From assembly GCA_937902995.1 (NCBI GenBank), contig CALEKY010000117.1:1-21197 (forward strand): 21,197 nt of DNA. The letters run 5' to 3'. The DNA is from an uncultured Sinobacteraceae bacterium. Its GTDB lineage: Bacteria > Pseudomonadota > Gammaproteobacteria > Steroidobacterales > Steroidobacteraceae. A program made the position numbers and the translations under genes. Shown in pieces: positions 13,694 through 21,197 of the stretch (its first letter is position 1; the number at the start of each line of letters is the position of its first letter). The notes under the pieces are model-generated. The model worked only from the letters and a program-made list of their open reading frames with translations. It had not been told where the DNA came from and searched no databases.

Positions 13694-15775
13694 TCACGGC
13701 TGCTGCAAACGCAGCGCCGCCGCAACGCGCTCCCAGGAAACGAGCTTGAAGTTCTGGCGCTCCACCGGCGTGATGTTGCGGCCGTCCTGTACCACTAACA
13801 GACCCTGCGGGAAAGCTTGGCCCAACGGAGTACTGGTCACGTCGAGACCATCGGTTTCCGAGGCGCCATCGATGCCCAACTCATCGTTCGCGACGATCGA
13901 GAAGAACCCGATGAAGTCGTTGTCGCCCTCGCGGCGATAGAGCGCGTAGTTATCGGCACCTTGGTTCGACACGACCAAGTATCCGGCTCCATCCTTGCCG
14001 CGATAAATGGCGACCCCTTCGACATCCGCCTTCAGCCGACCTGCGTCACCGGTGGAATCGATCTGCCGACGCGGCGAAGCATCATCCGGTTCTGCTGCGT
14101 AGCGCCACAAGCCGACATCCTCCTCCGCGATATACAGCGCGCCGGCCTCGTCATCGGCTACGCAACCTTCAGCTTGCGTGCCGACGACGAACTGACGCAC
14201 CAACTTACCGGTGAGCTTCGAACCGCTGGCTTGAATCTCCCACTGCCGAAACTCTCCTGCATCCGAATCGTTGATAAACACGTACAGCTTGCCGCTTCTC
14301 GCGCTGTGGTACATGCACAAGCCATAAGGATCGCGCATGTCAGTTGGAATCGGCGCTGCTACCACATCAGTCAGCGTCCGCGTAATCGGATCGATCTCGT
14401 ACAGCGTGAGAGTTCGGTGATCGCGATTCGACCCCGCGACGATGTCCCAGCGTTTGCCGCCGAGCACTACACCCTGGCGCAGGTCGACGTTGTTCGTGCG
14501 CCCGACAGTAAGGACCTGCAGACGCTTGCCGGTCAGATCGTAGACTTCGATGCCACGCTTTTTTTGCGAGCCAATCACCAAGCTGAGCTCAGGGTTCGTC
14601 GGATGAACCCAGATCGCCGGATCGTCCGCTGCATCTCCATAGTCTTCGACCGGCTCCGTCTCGATCACGGGCTGTACGCTGAGCACAGCAATCGGCGCCA
14701 GCAAACGCGGATCGCGCGCTGCATCGGCCGGCAACTTGAGCCCGGTGGCGATCGCATCCCAGCTCAGCATGCGGAACGCACCAACGCCTCCTTCGTCGGG
14801 CACGAGCACGACACCGGCATCGCGCGGGGCCGGAGCGAAACCGGCCCACAGCGATTCGAACTTCGGATCGTCGACGCCCGCCAGCGTGAACTGCCCAACG
14901 TGCGCTCCTTTCGGCAGCTCGTAGACATGCACGATCGCCGCATCCTCGTCCGCGGCGAGCAAGTGCGTCGTCGTTGCGCCGCGGCGCAACGCGAGGCCCT
15001 TCACTTCTTCGCCGAGATGTCCGCGCGGCGCGGTGAGCTCCAGCAATTCGCGGTCTGCAAGGTCGGACTCGGGCTCGGCGGCAATACGCCAGATGCCGAC
15101 ATTCTCATCGGCGACGTACACCACCCGTTGTGCGTCATCCGCGACGCAATGGCCGATGCCGGCACCGACCGCGATGTTGCGCACGAGGCGGCCTTGTACC
15201 GAGCCCTCACGCGCCGACAGTTCCCATTGCTGTAGCTGACCAGGATCCGTGGCCACGAACGCATAGGATTTGCCGGTCGTCGGACTGCGATAGAGACACA
15301 GTCCCGTCAACTCCGTCTGCAGTCGCAGCGGCGCGGCAGTCAGCTGACGCAATGCCAATGTTGCCTCGTCAATTGCGAACGCGCGCAGCGCGGCCGCGCC
15401 GCGATCATGAACCACGATGATCGCGGCTTGACCCGCGCCGGTTTCGAAACCGTACGACAGCGCGATCGCATCGGCCACGATGCCCGGGAAACTGCCGCGC
15501 TGCTCCCCATCCAAAGTGGCGAGCGTCACGCCCGCGTTGCCCGATGCAGCCACGACGAGACTTTCAGCCGCGTCAGCGGGATGCAACCAGAGCACGGCAC
15601 CAAAGGGTGTGCCTTGCGCGGGCACAGGCAGATCCCGATCCACCGCGACGCGAGCCGTCGTCGATGTCTTGGGCTTGGCGGCACTCGACACCGCCGCCTT
15701 GCCGCAGCCGTATAGCAGCACTACGGCGAGCAGTGCGATCAGGCGATTCAGTTTCGTATTCATTGTCGACGTCAT
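13694..15775 (-). CDS. Two-domain beta-propeller phytase, lipoprotein
   Basis: A calcium-dependent phosphatase family that releases phosphate from phytate. The N terminus has a lipoprotein signal with lipobox LLYGC (Cys24, or Cys20 if the ATG at 15763 is used), so it should be anchored in a membrane, probably the outer one. The C-terminal propeller (about 370-693) carries the family motifs: DDPAIWVHP (384-392), DPYGLCMYH (482-490), AEGCVADDE (535-543), ADVEGVAIY (583-591), SNQGADNYALYRR (603-615), TDGLDV (641-646), FPQGLLVVQDG (655-665). An N-terminal half (about 45-350) repeats the same layout in decayed form (GAVLWLHP, TGLCLYRS, GIGHCVADD, GEEVKGLALR) and has lost DDPAIW acidic residues. 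Family phytases of one propeller have about 350-380 residues, so this is a duplication. It follows the TonB receptor gene by 62 bp. Confidence 0.93.
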   Translation of the reverse strand: MTSTMNTKLNRLIALLAVVLLYGCGKAAVSSAAKPKTSTTARVAVDRDLPVPAQGTPFGAVLWLHPADAAESLVVAASGNAGVTLATLDGEQRGSFPGIVADAIALSYGFETGAGQAAIIVVHDRGAAALRAFAIDEATLALRQLTAAPLRLQTELTGLCLYRSPTTGKSYAFVATDPGQLQQWELSAREGSVQGRLVRNIAVGAGIGHCVADDAQRVVYVADENVGIWRIAAEPESDLADRELLELTAPRGHLGEEVKGLALRRGATTTHLLAADEDAAIVHVYELPKGAHVGQFTLAGVDDPKFESLWAGFAPAPRDAGVVLVPDEGGVGAFRMLSWDAIATGLKLPADAARDPRLLAPIAVLSVQPVIETEPVEDYGDAADDPAIWVHPTNPELSLVIGSQKKRGIEVYDLTGKRLQVLTVGRTNNVDLRQGVVLGGKRWDIVAGSNRDHRTLTLYEIDPITRTLTDVVAAPIPTDMRDPYGLCMYHSARSGKLYVFINDSDAGEFRQWEIQASGSKLTGKLVRQFVVGTQAEGCVADDEAGALYIAEEDVGLWRYAAEPDDASPRRQIDSTGDAGRLKADVEGVAIYRGKDGAGYLVVSNQGADNYALYRREGDNDFIGFFSIVANDELGIDGASETDGLDVTSTPLGQAFPQGLLVVQDGRNITPVERQNFKLVSWERVAAALRLQQP

Positions 15776-15837
15776 GCTTATTGGAAGCAGCCGGCCCGCG
15801 CCAGCTACCCGTCAGCTCGAGAGACCACGAGCTGGGA

Positions 15838-18276
15838 TCAAAATGCCCAGCGCGCAACGATCTGGTACGCAGGACCCGCGTGCTCCGTTTCCAATTCGTA
15901 CTCGTCGTAGTCGCGATCGATCTGGTCATCCAGGTTGTCGAACTTGTGGTAGATCTCGTCCTTCGAGGCATCCAGCAAGTTGTTGGCGGAGAGGCGTAGG
16001 GAGAAGTTGTTGCCGAAGCGCTTTTCGACGAACAGATCCAGCTCGTCGCCGTACTTGACCGCCACTTCCTCCGCGAGCACGCGGCTGAACGCATCGCCCT
16101 GCTTGCGGTACGTCGCACCGAACGACATGCCCAGGAGCGGCAAGTCCTGGATGAAGCCGATGTTGTAGACGCTCTTGGCCTGGTCGTTGAAGCGGCGCTC
16201 ACCCAGGAAATCCGTCACTTTCGATTTCAACCAGGAATAGTTGAGGAATACGCCGGTGTTCGGCAATCCCACGACGGTCAGCGGCGTCGAAAGATCGAGC
16301 TCTACGCCATACAACTTGCCCGTACCGACGTTTTGCGAGGTGAACAGCCAGCTGTCCGGTTCGAACTCGCCGCCGGACGCAGCGACCGCGGACCGCAACG
16401 CCGCGTCGGCAGCGGCCTGCGCCTCCCGCTTGGAGGCGCCCGGATGTTCGTCCAGATAATCGTCCATGAAGTCATCGGCGAAATCTTCGTCGTTCAGTTC
16501 ATCCTCGCCGATGCTCGCGAGCGCGTCCTGGCCGGCGATCCCCGTGTTCGTCAGCTCGATCAGATTCTTGATCTTGCGGTAGAAGAGATTGACGCCGACG
16601 ATGCCGTGTCGACCGAGCCTGCGCTCATAGCCGAGGTCCGCGCCGTCGGCGGTTTCCATTTCGAGCCGTGGATTGCCGATGTAGTCGTTGTCGCCGTATT
16701 CGCCGTCCAGCAGCGCCGGGATCATCTCGTTGAAATTCGGGCGCTTGACGCTGCGCGCGAGCGAGAAGCTGATGCGATCGGACTCGGTCAGCTCCCACTT
16801 GAGATGGAGCGACGGCAGCAGCTTGTCGTCCTCCGTGCCGTCCGCGCCTTCGACGTTGCCGTCTTCGACGTAGCGAATGTCCGAATCGGTCGTCTCGTAA
16901 CGCAGGCCGAGCTCCCAGCTCAGCTTGCCAACATCGCCGGAGAACTGCGTGTACGGGTCGAGGCGCCGTTCCTCGATCACGCTGGTGATCACGCTGTCCG
17001 GCTCGTACACGACCGGATCACCTTCGCGTTCCGCTTCCCACTCCAGCGTCGTGTACGTGATGTCGCGCTTCTTCCGGCGATAGTCGACGCCGAGCTCCAC
17101 CTGAACCGAACTGCCGAGCGAGCGCTTGTGTGCAAGCTTGAAGCCGGTCTCGGCATCTTTCGCATCGACGGCCTGGGCCTCGGCCTCGGAGCTATCCCAT
17201 TCGGCGCCGTCGATACTCCAGAGCTGATCCCAACGGTTCGCGTCGCCGATGTAGGAGTGCGTCTCTTCGGTCGTGGCGCTGTCGTCCTCGAAACGCGCGT
17301 GATCGAGGCTGATTCGCGTCGTCCCGCCTGCGATGTCGAACATGTACTCGGCGCCGAATCCCCAGTTCTTCTGGTTGATCGGGTTCAGGCCCGGTACGCG
17401 CGAGTCGATCGTTTCGTCATCGTCCCGCTCTTCCTCGAACGACACCTCGGTCACGTCGCGATCGGTCTTGACGAAGAAGCCGTCGAGCGTGAGGCGGCCG
17501 GTTTTGCCGATGCCCACGATGTACGAGAGGTTCGCTGAATAGTCGCGGCCGTCTTTGACTTCGGTCTGGTCTTCCCAGCTGACCAGCTCGTCCTTCGACG
17601 AATCGGCGAAGCGATCGGAACGCTTCTCCTTGGCGCGATAGCGGTCCTGTACATTGACGCCCGCGAGAATGCGGCCACCAGCGAAATCGCCGCTCGTCAC
17701 TGCGCCGAACGTCGGATTCGCTTCGCCGTCGTACCAGTGGTTCAGACCGCCGCGAACATAGGTGCCGTCAAACGCGTACGAATCGCGCAGGATGATGTTG
17801 ATGGCGCCGGCGACCGCATCGCCGCTGCGATTGGCGCTGCTGCTGCGCAGGAGCTCGACACGCTCGACCATTTCTGCAGGAATTCGATCCACCCAGAACG
17901 AGCGGTCGTCGCCGGCGCCCGGCACCTTCTTGCCGTTGATGAGCACTTGCGTGTAGCCGCCGCCCAGGCCGCGTAGCTGTGGCCCGTCGTATTCCATGAT
18001 GTCCGAACCGACGAAGCCGACGCCGGGCACGCGCTTCAGCATGTCGCCGACGGTGTTCGGCTCGAATTTCTGAAAGTACTCGAGGTCATAGCTCAGCACG
18101 GGTGCCGTATCGGCGGTGCGGTCGCGATAGCGCGTGGCGTACACGACCACTTCCTGCACTTCATCCAACGAATCCGGGTCACGCGGGAACTCCTGGGCCA
18201 CCGCCGTACCCTGCGATAGCGCCGATGCAACCGCCGTCGCAACCAGCCAGTTCACGCCGCGGACATACTTCGACAT
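15838..18276 (-). CDS. TonB-dependent outer-membrane receptor
   Basis: An outer-membrane gated transporter of 812 residues (MSKYVRG start; an ATG 12 bp upstream would add MGIG). After a signal peptide ending AVAQ comes a TonB-box-like VQEVVVYATR, the plug domain (FEPNTVGDMLKRVPGVGFVG, QLRGLGGGYTQVLINGKKVPG, RIPAEMVERVELLRSSSANRSGDAVAGAINIILR) and a long beta-barrel ending in a terminal Phe (QIVARWAF), as needed for BAM insertion. The barrel is rich in Asp and Glu. It lies upstream of the phytase and behind a Pho-type promoter. Import of phytate, partly dephosphorylated inositol phosphates or a metal complex is therefore likely; the ligand is inferred from context only. Confidence 0.95.
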   Translation of the reverse strand: MSKYVRGVNWLVATAVASALSQGTAVAQEFPRDPDSLDEVQEVVVYATRYRDRTADTAPVLSYDLEYFQKFEPNTVGDMLKRVPGVGFVGSDIMEYDGPQLRGLGGGYTQVLINGKKVPGAGDDRSFWVDRIPAEMVERVELLRSSSANRSGDAVAGAINIILRDSYAFDGTYVRGGLNHWYDGEANPTFGAVTSGDFAGGRILAGVNVQDRYRAKEKRSDRFADSSKDELVSWEDQTEVKDGRDYSANLSYIVGIGKTGRLTLDGFFVKTDRDVTEVSFEEERDDDETIDSRVPGLNPINQKNWGFGAEYMFDIAGGTTRISLDHARFEDDSATTEETHSYIGDANRWDQLWSIDGAEWDSSEAEAQAVDAKDAETGFKLAHKRSLGSSVQVELGVDYRRKKRDITYTTLEWEAEREGDPVVYEPDSVITSVIEERRLDPYTQFSGDVGKLSWELGLRYETTDSDIRYVEDGNVEGADGTEDDKLLPSLHLKWELTESDRISFSLARSVKRPNFNEMIPALLDGEYGDNDYIGNPRLEMETADGADLGYERRLGRHGIVGVNLFYRKIKNLIELTNTGIAGQDALASIGEDELNDEDFADDFMDDYLDEHPGASKREAQAAADAALRSAVAASGGEFEPDSWLFTSQNVGTGKLYGVELDLSTPLTVVGLPNTGVFLNYSWLKSKVTDFLGERRFNDQAKSVYNIGFIQDLPLLGMSFGATYRKQGDAFSRVLAEEVAVKYGDELDLFVEKRFGNNFSLRLSANNLLDASKDEIYHKFDNLDDQIDRDYDEYELETEHAGPAYQIVARWAF

Positions 18277-18312
18277 ACCGATCCCCATGTAGGACTGCTT
18301 TACTGGGGCGGC

Positions 18313-18368
18313 AATATGAGGTCGTCGTGTGACAGCTGAGTCTCACGACAATGACAATCGCATGACAC
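18313..18368 (-). promoter_or_regulatory. PhoB-type promoter (Pho box and -10) before the TonB receptor gene
   Basis: On the minus strand GTGTCAT (18362-18368), 4 bp, TTGTCAT (18351-18357) gives a 7-4-7 Pho box against the CTGTCAT-N4-CTGTCAT consensus. In the same 11-bp phase follow a weak unit GTGAGAC (18340-18346) and an exact CTGTCAC (18329-18335). Ten bp later comes CATATT (18313-18318) as a -10, the spacing expected when PhoB boxes replace the -35. The start codon is 37 bp further on. Confidence 0.75.
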
Positions 18369-18393
18369 TCACTCGCGGATTGTTGTGGTCACG

Positions 18394-19599
18394 CTAGGAG
18401 AATGGTCCTGACACTTCGTAGGTCACGCCATCGACCGAAGCGCCGGTCGGTCCACGTTGGGAGCTGAAATACAACCGCGTACCGGACGGGTCGAAAGCGG
18501 GCCCCGTCACTTCGGAGTCGCGATGTCCTTCGACCTGCACGATCGGCGCGACACGCTCGGCCGAGACCGCAACGATCTGCATGTCCCCGCCATCTTCGGC
18601 GACGAGCACATCGCCGCCCGCCGACGTGGTGACGTTGTCCACGCCGACGAGCACGGGATCGGCGGCCAGCGCGGCGTCGTAGAGGATTCGAAGGCTCTGG
18701 GTCGCGATGTCGAATGCCCAGACGCGATTGTCGTGTTTCGTCGTGAAGTACACGGTGCCGTGCGCGTACCAGCAACCTTCTCCGCCTCGAAACGCCGTCG
18801 TCCGTGGAGCTTGCAGCCGCGTCGGCACTGATTTGCCGCTTGCATCCTCAATGCGATGCCATTGGACGCGGCCTCCGGATTTGCCGTCCCATTCGGCGGC
18901 TTCGAGCACGCCGCTCGAGAGATCGGGCACGCCAGTTCGAGGATCTCGGCGATGGGCAGTGAAGCGATACCAGCGTCCGTCCGGGAGATCCTCCGTGAGA
19001 TACGCCTGCATCGTCGTCGGATCGATCGCAACGGCCTCATGCGTGAATGCACCGAGGGCCGGCCACGGCAGAGCCGGCGCTCGACCAAGCGGATCGCATT
19101 CCCACACAAGACCGTTCGGATGTTCTTCGCACGACAGCCACGTGCCCCATGGCGTCGGACCGCCTGCGCAATTCACGTTCGTGTTCCCAAGAATCGGATA
19201 GGCGTCCACGAGATCGCCGTTCGCATCGAACCGCAGCGCACTCGCACCGCCTTTGTTCTGGCTGAGCTCGGCGTTCGACACGTAAATCCAACCGCCATCC
19301 TTGTTCGCAAACGTGGCACCGCCGTCCGGCGCGCCGTGCCAGACGAAACTGCGATGCGCCACCGGCCGCCGGCCGGAGCGCGCGACGATGCGTGACTTGA
19401 AGCCTGGAGGCAGCCGCAAACCATTCGCGTCCGGCGGACCGAGCGGACCCAGATCCGTCAGTCGCGCACCCTGCTTCGCCGCCTTCGGCAGCGATGCCCA
19501 CGACAATACGGGCACGCACACACTCACGCCCGCCGCGGCAAGACTGCTCACGAGTAGCCGGCGGCGACTGATGGATCGATGCTGAATTTCGCGGCTCAT
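18394..19599 (-). CDS. PhoX/DUF839 family protein, Tat-exported (putative alkaline phosphatase)
   Basis: A 401-residue protein with a twin-arginine signal (SRRRLLVSSLAAAG, 11-24), so it is exported folded, often with a metal cofactor. Family blocks of PhoX/DUF839 are NVNCAGGPTPWGTWLSCEEH (141-160), FTHEAVAIDP (185-194) and LTEDLPDGRWYRF (201-213), followed by KHDNRVWAFD and VDNVTTSAGGDVLVAEDGG. PhoX enzymes are Fe(III)/Ca(II) phosphomonoesterases. This protein belongs to the shorter branch of the family (well-studied PhoX proteins are considerably longer), so enzymatic activity is inferred. It lies 62 bp after the glycosyltransferase stop and upstream of the receptor and phytase genes on the same strand, fitting a phosphate-scavenging role. 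Confidence 0.85.
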   Translation of the reverse strand: MSREIQHRSISRRRLLVSSLAAAGVSVCVPVLSWASLPKAAKQGARLTDLGPLGPPDANGLRLPPGFKSRIVARSGRRPVAHRSFVWHGAPDGGATFANKDGGWIYVSNAELSQNKGGASALRFDANGDLVDAYPILGNTNVNCAGGPTPWGTWLSCEEHPNGLVWECDPLGRAPALPWPALGAFTHEAVAIDPTTMQAYLTEDLPDGRWYRFTAHRRDPRTGVPDLSSGVLEAAEWDGKSGGRVQWHRIEDASGKSVPTRLQAPRTTAFRGGEGCWYAHGTVYFTTKHDNRVWAFDIATQSLRILYDAALAADPVLVGVDNVTTSAGGDVLVAEDGGDMQIVAVSAERVAPIVQVEGHRDSEVTGPAFDPSGTRLYFSSQRGPTGASVDGVTYEVSGPFS

Positions 19600-19621
19600 T
19601 TCGTTGCCACTCTCGATGTGA

Positions 19622-19663
19622 TCAGAAGTCGACCTTCAGGGTCGCGAAGAATAGACGCAGCTT
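19622..19663 (-). pseudogene. Possible outer-membrane beta-barrel tail remnant
   Basis: Immediately after the glycosyltransferase stop and in the same frame, the minus strand reads KLRLFFATLKVDF and a stop. Alternating hydrophobic residues and a terminal Phe are the signature of a final porin or receptor strand. It could be the last 13 codons of a deleted porin gene that once stood before the phoX-like gene, or chance. There is no start codon. Confidence 0.3.
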
Positions 19664-20698
19664 TCACTGCGAAGCGATTCGACAGAGCTGCGTATCGATG
19701 GCCGCGCGCGGATGCAGGTAGCCGACGAACTGCTCGCTGGCCGAGCGCCAGGAAAAGCGCTGCGCATGCGCGACGGCGTGCTCACGCTTCAACTCGAGCG
19801 CATTCAGGCAAGCCGTGCGCAAGTCCTCATGCAATGCGCCGGCCTTGGAGTCGCCAATCACATCCAGAGGCCCGGTGACGGGATAAGCGGCGACAGGTAG
19901 ACCACACGCCAACGCCTCGAGCAATACCAGGCCGAAGGTATCCGTCTTGCTCGGGAATACGAACACATCGGCCGAAGCATAGACCTCCGCCAGCTCCTGC
20001 TGGCTGAGCACACCAAGATAGTTCACGTCGGGAAAGCGCCGCCGCAAGCCTTCGAGCGCGGGGCCCGCGCCGACCACCCACTTCGATCCAGGCAAGTCCA
20101 ACTCGAGGAACGCTTCGATGTTCTTCTCGACGGCGACGCGACCGACGTAGAGAAATATCGGTGGCGTCGTTTGCAGCCGATTGACCTTGCGGGGATGAAA
20201 GATCTGGTGATCGACGCCTCGTGACCACACCCGCACGTTCGCAAAGCCCCATCTCTCGAGATCCTGCTTCACGACCTGGGTCGGGGCCAGAATCGCCTTC
20301 GATGGCCCGTGAAACCACCGGAGATAGGCATAGGTCCATGCCAGCGGAATCCGGGTTCGCGCATGCACGTACTCTGGAAAGCGCGTGTGATACGCAGTCG
20401 TGAAGGGCTGACCTCGCTTCAAGGCCCAGCTTCGAGCCGCGAGCCCAAGCGGCCCCTCGGTCGACAGGTGCAGCGCGTCCGGATCGAAGCGATCGAGTCG
20501 CTCGGCAACACGGCGGCCCGGCCTCAGCGAGAGTCGAATATCCGGATACGTAGGACACGGCACGGTTCTGAACTCGAGCGGCGTCAGATATTCCACTTGA
20601 TGACCCATCGCCTCGAGCTCCGCACGCGTATTCTTCATCGTGCGCACGACGCCGTTGACCTGAGGCTCCCAGGCATCGGTAACGATCATGATCTTCAT
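19664..20698 (-). CDS. GT4 family glycosyltransferase, Agt-like (lipid remodelling)
   Basis: A cytoplasmic-face, GT-B fold glycosyltransferase of 344 residues. It starts KIMIVTDAWEPQVNGVVRTM, continues with FRTVPCPTYPDIRLSL, LHLSTEGPLGLAARSW, FTTAYHTRFPEY, the linker SRGVDHQIFHPRK, and the nucleotide-sugar site FVFPSKTDTFGLVLLEALACGLPVAAYPVTGP. The whole pattern is that of the glycosyltransferases found beside PlcP, which glycosylate diacylglycerol to replace phospholipids when phosphate is short. I chose ATG 20698; a longer frame to 20932 only covers the antisense or alternate frame of the neighbouring gene. It follows the metallophosphoesterase by 23 bp, so the two form an operon. The donor sugar is not determinable. 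Confidence 0.88.
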   Translation of the reverse strand: MKIMIVTDAWEPQVNGVVRTMKNTRAELEAMGHQVEYLTPLEFRTVPCPTYPDIRLSLRPGRRVAERLDRFDPDALHLSTEGPLGLAARSWALKRGQPFTTAYHTRFPEYVHARTRIPLAWTYAYLRWFHGPSKAILAPTQVVKQDLERWGFANVRVWSRGVDHQIFHPRKVNRLQTTPPIFLYVGRVAVEKNIEAFLELDLPGSKWVVGAGPALEGLRRRFPDVNYLGVLSQQELAEVYASADVFVFPSKTDTFGLVLLEALACGLPVAAYPVTGPLDVIGDSKAGALHEDLRTACLNALELKREHAVAHAQRFSWRSASEQFVGYLHPRAAIDTQLCRIASQ

Positions 20699-20721
20699 GC
20701 TGGATTGTCCGACCTCGTTGT

Positions 20722-21197
20722 TCAGGCAGCGGCGTCCTGCACCGGGTCGATGCGCCCCAGATTGAGCGGTTGCGCCTGCCTCGTACGCCAGTGAATGATC
20801 TCGAGCTCTCCTTCGAACGTTTCGACGAGCGCGGTCATGCTCTCGACCCAGTCGCCATCGTTGCAGTAGAGAACGCCGTCGATCCGACGTATCTCCGCCT
20901 TGTGGATGTGCCCACAGACCACGCCGTCGCAACCGCGGCGGCGCGCCTCCGCGGCCATCGCATGCTCGAAATGCGAGATGAAGGTGACCGCGTTCTTGAC
21001 CTGATGCTTCACGTACTGGGACATCGACCAGTACGGCAGCCCGAGGCGCAGGCGCACGGCGTTCATCCAGCGGTTGAGATTCAGCAGCAGCTCGTAGAGC
21101 GAGCTGCCGATGTGCGCAAGCCAGCTCGCGTGCTGCATGACTGCGTCGAATAGATCACCATGCGTCACCAGCAGCCGCTGGCCATTGGCGGTGACAT
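20722..21197 (-). CDS. LpxH-type metallophosphoesterase, likely PlcP (5' end outside window)
   Basis: The C-terminal 157 residues of a calcineurin-like metallophosphoesterase; the N terminus with the first metal ligands is beyond the window end. Visible are the metal motif VTHGDLFDAV, the aromatic lid region (ELLLNLNRWMNAVRLRLGLP, then YWSMSQYVKHQVKNAVTFI), the ligand motif CGHIHKAEIR and the terminal YCNDGDWVESMTALVE. These proteins are often annotated UDP-2,3-diacylglucosamine hydrolase, but this lid and NDGDWVES ending, together with the adjacent GT4 gene, fit PlcP, a phospholipase C that removes phosphate headgroups under phosphate starvation. The alternative LpxH role in lipid A synthesis cannot be excluded from this part alone. 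Confidence 0.85.
   Translation of the reverse strand, partial: VTANGQRLLVTHGDLFDAVMQHASWLAHIGSSLYELLLNLNRWMNAVRLRLGLPYWSMSQYVKHQVKNAVTFISHFEHAMAAEARRRGCDGVVCGHIHKAEIRRIDGVLYCNDGDWVESMTALVETFEGELEIIHWRTRQAQPLNLGRIDPVQDAAA

Noticed and set aside
13817..15235. Long plus-strand open frame opposite the phytase gene
   Set aside because: The minus strand carries unmistakable phytase motifs; the antisense translation is Arg/Asp-rich and motif-free.
15795..15837. Small inverted repeat CAGCTC / GAGCTG between receptor and phytase genes
   Set aside because: A 6-bp stem with a 10-nt loop and no T-tract; too weak to call a terminator or operator.
16333..17538. 401-codon plus-strand open frame opposite the TonB receptor
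   Set aside because: Antisense to a clear receptor barrel; no domain or ribosome site.

Overview
The window looks like chromosomal DNA from a GC-rich Gammaproteobacterium. The evidence is gene order (murJ-ribF-ileS-lspA-ispH beside rpsT, and rplU-rpmA-obgE beside ispB), strongly G/C-biased codon third positions, type IV pilin genes next to ispH, and a periplasmic/outer-membrane phosphate scavenging set with a TonB-dependent receptor. A Xanthomonadales/Steroidobacterales-type host is my guess; the sequence alone does not settle it.

Layout. 1-29: 5' end of a tRNA gene leaving the window on the minus strand. 102-533 (-): a Fur-superfamily regulator of Irr-like type. 737-1772 (+): two minor-pilin genes, fimT and pilV. 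1937-9000 (-): a housekeeping cluster murJ-ribF-ileS-lspA-ispH (lipid II flipping, flavin cofactors, Ile-tRNA charging, lipoprotein signal peptidase, isoprenoid synthesis). 9219-9491 (+): rpsT, divergent from murJ. 9552-11435 (-): rplU-rpmA-obgE (ribosomal proteins L21 and L27 and the ribosome-associated GTPase). 11706-12674 (+): ispB, polyprenyl chain for quinones. 12795-12871 (+): tRNA-Pro(CGG), whose 3' end is overlapped by a frameshifted, headless serine-recombinase relic; a fragment resembling an aminotransferase tail lies against it on the other strand.

13694-21197 (-) reads as one phosphorus-acquisition region. In transcription order it holds a PlcP/LpxH-type metallophosphoesterase and a GT4 glycosyltransferase (the pair known for replacing phospholipids by glycolipids under phosphate starvation), a Tat-exported PhoX/DUF839 protein, a TonB-dependent receptor, and a two-domain beta-propeller phytase lipoprotein. 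A well-formed PhoB-type promoter (7-4-7 Pho box plus a further CTGTCAC half-site 10 bp from a -10) lies before the receptor gene.

A second theme is a set of short tandem arrays with a 7-bp period. They differ in consensus from place to place, sit in many intergenic gaps, and mostly begin right after a stop codon. They are described as separate repeats and discussed in the findings.
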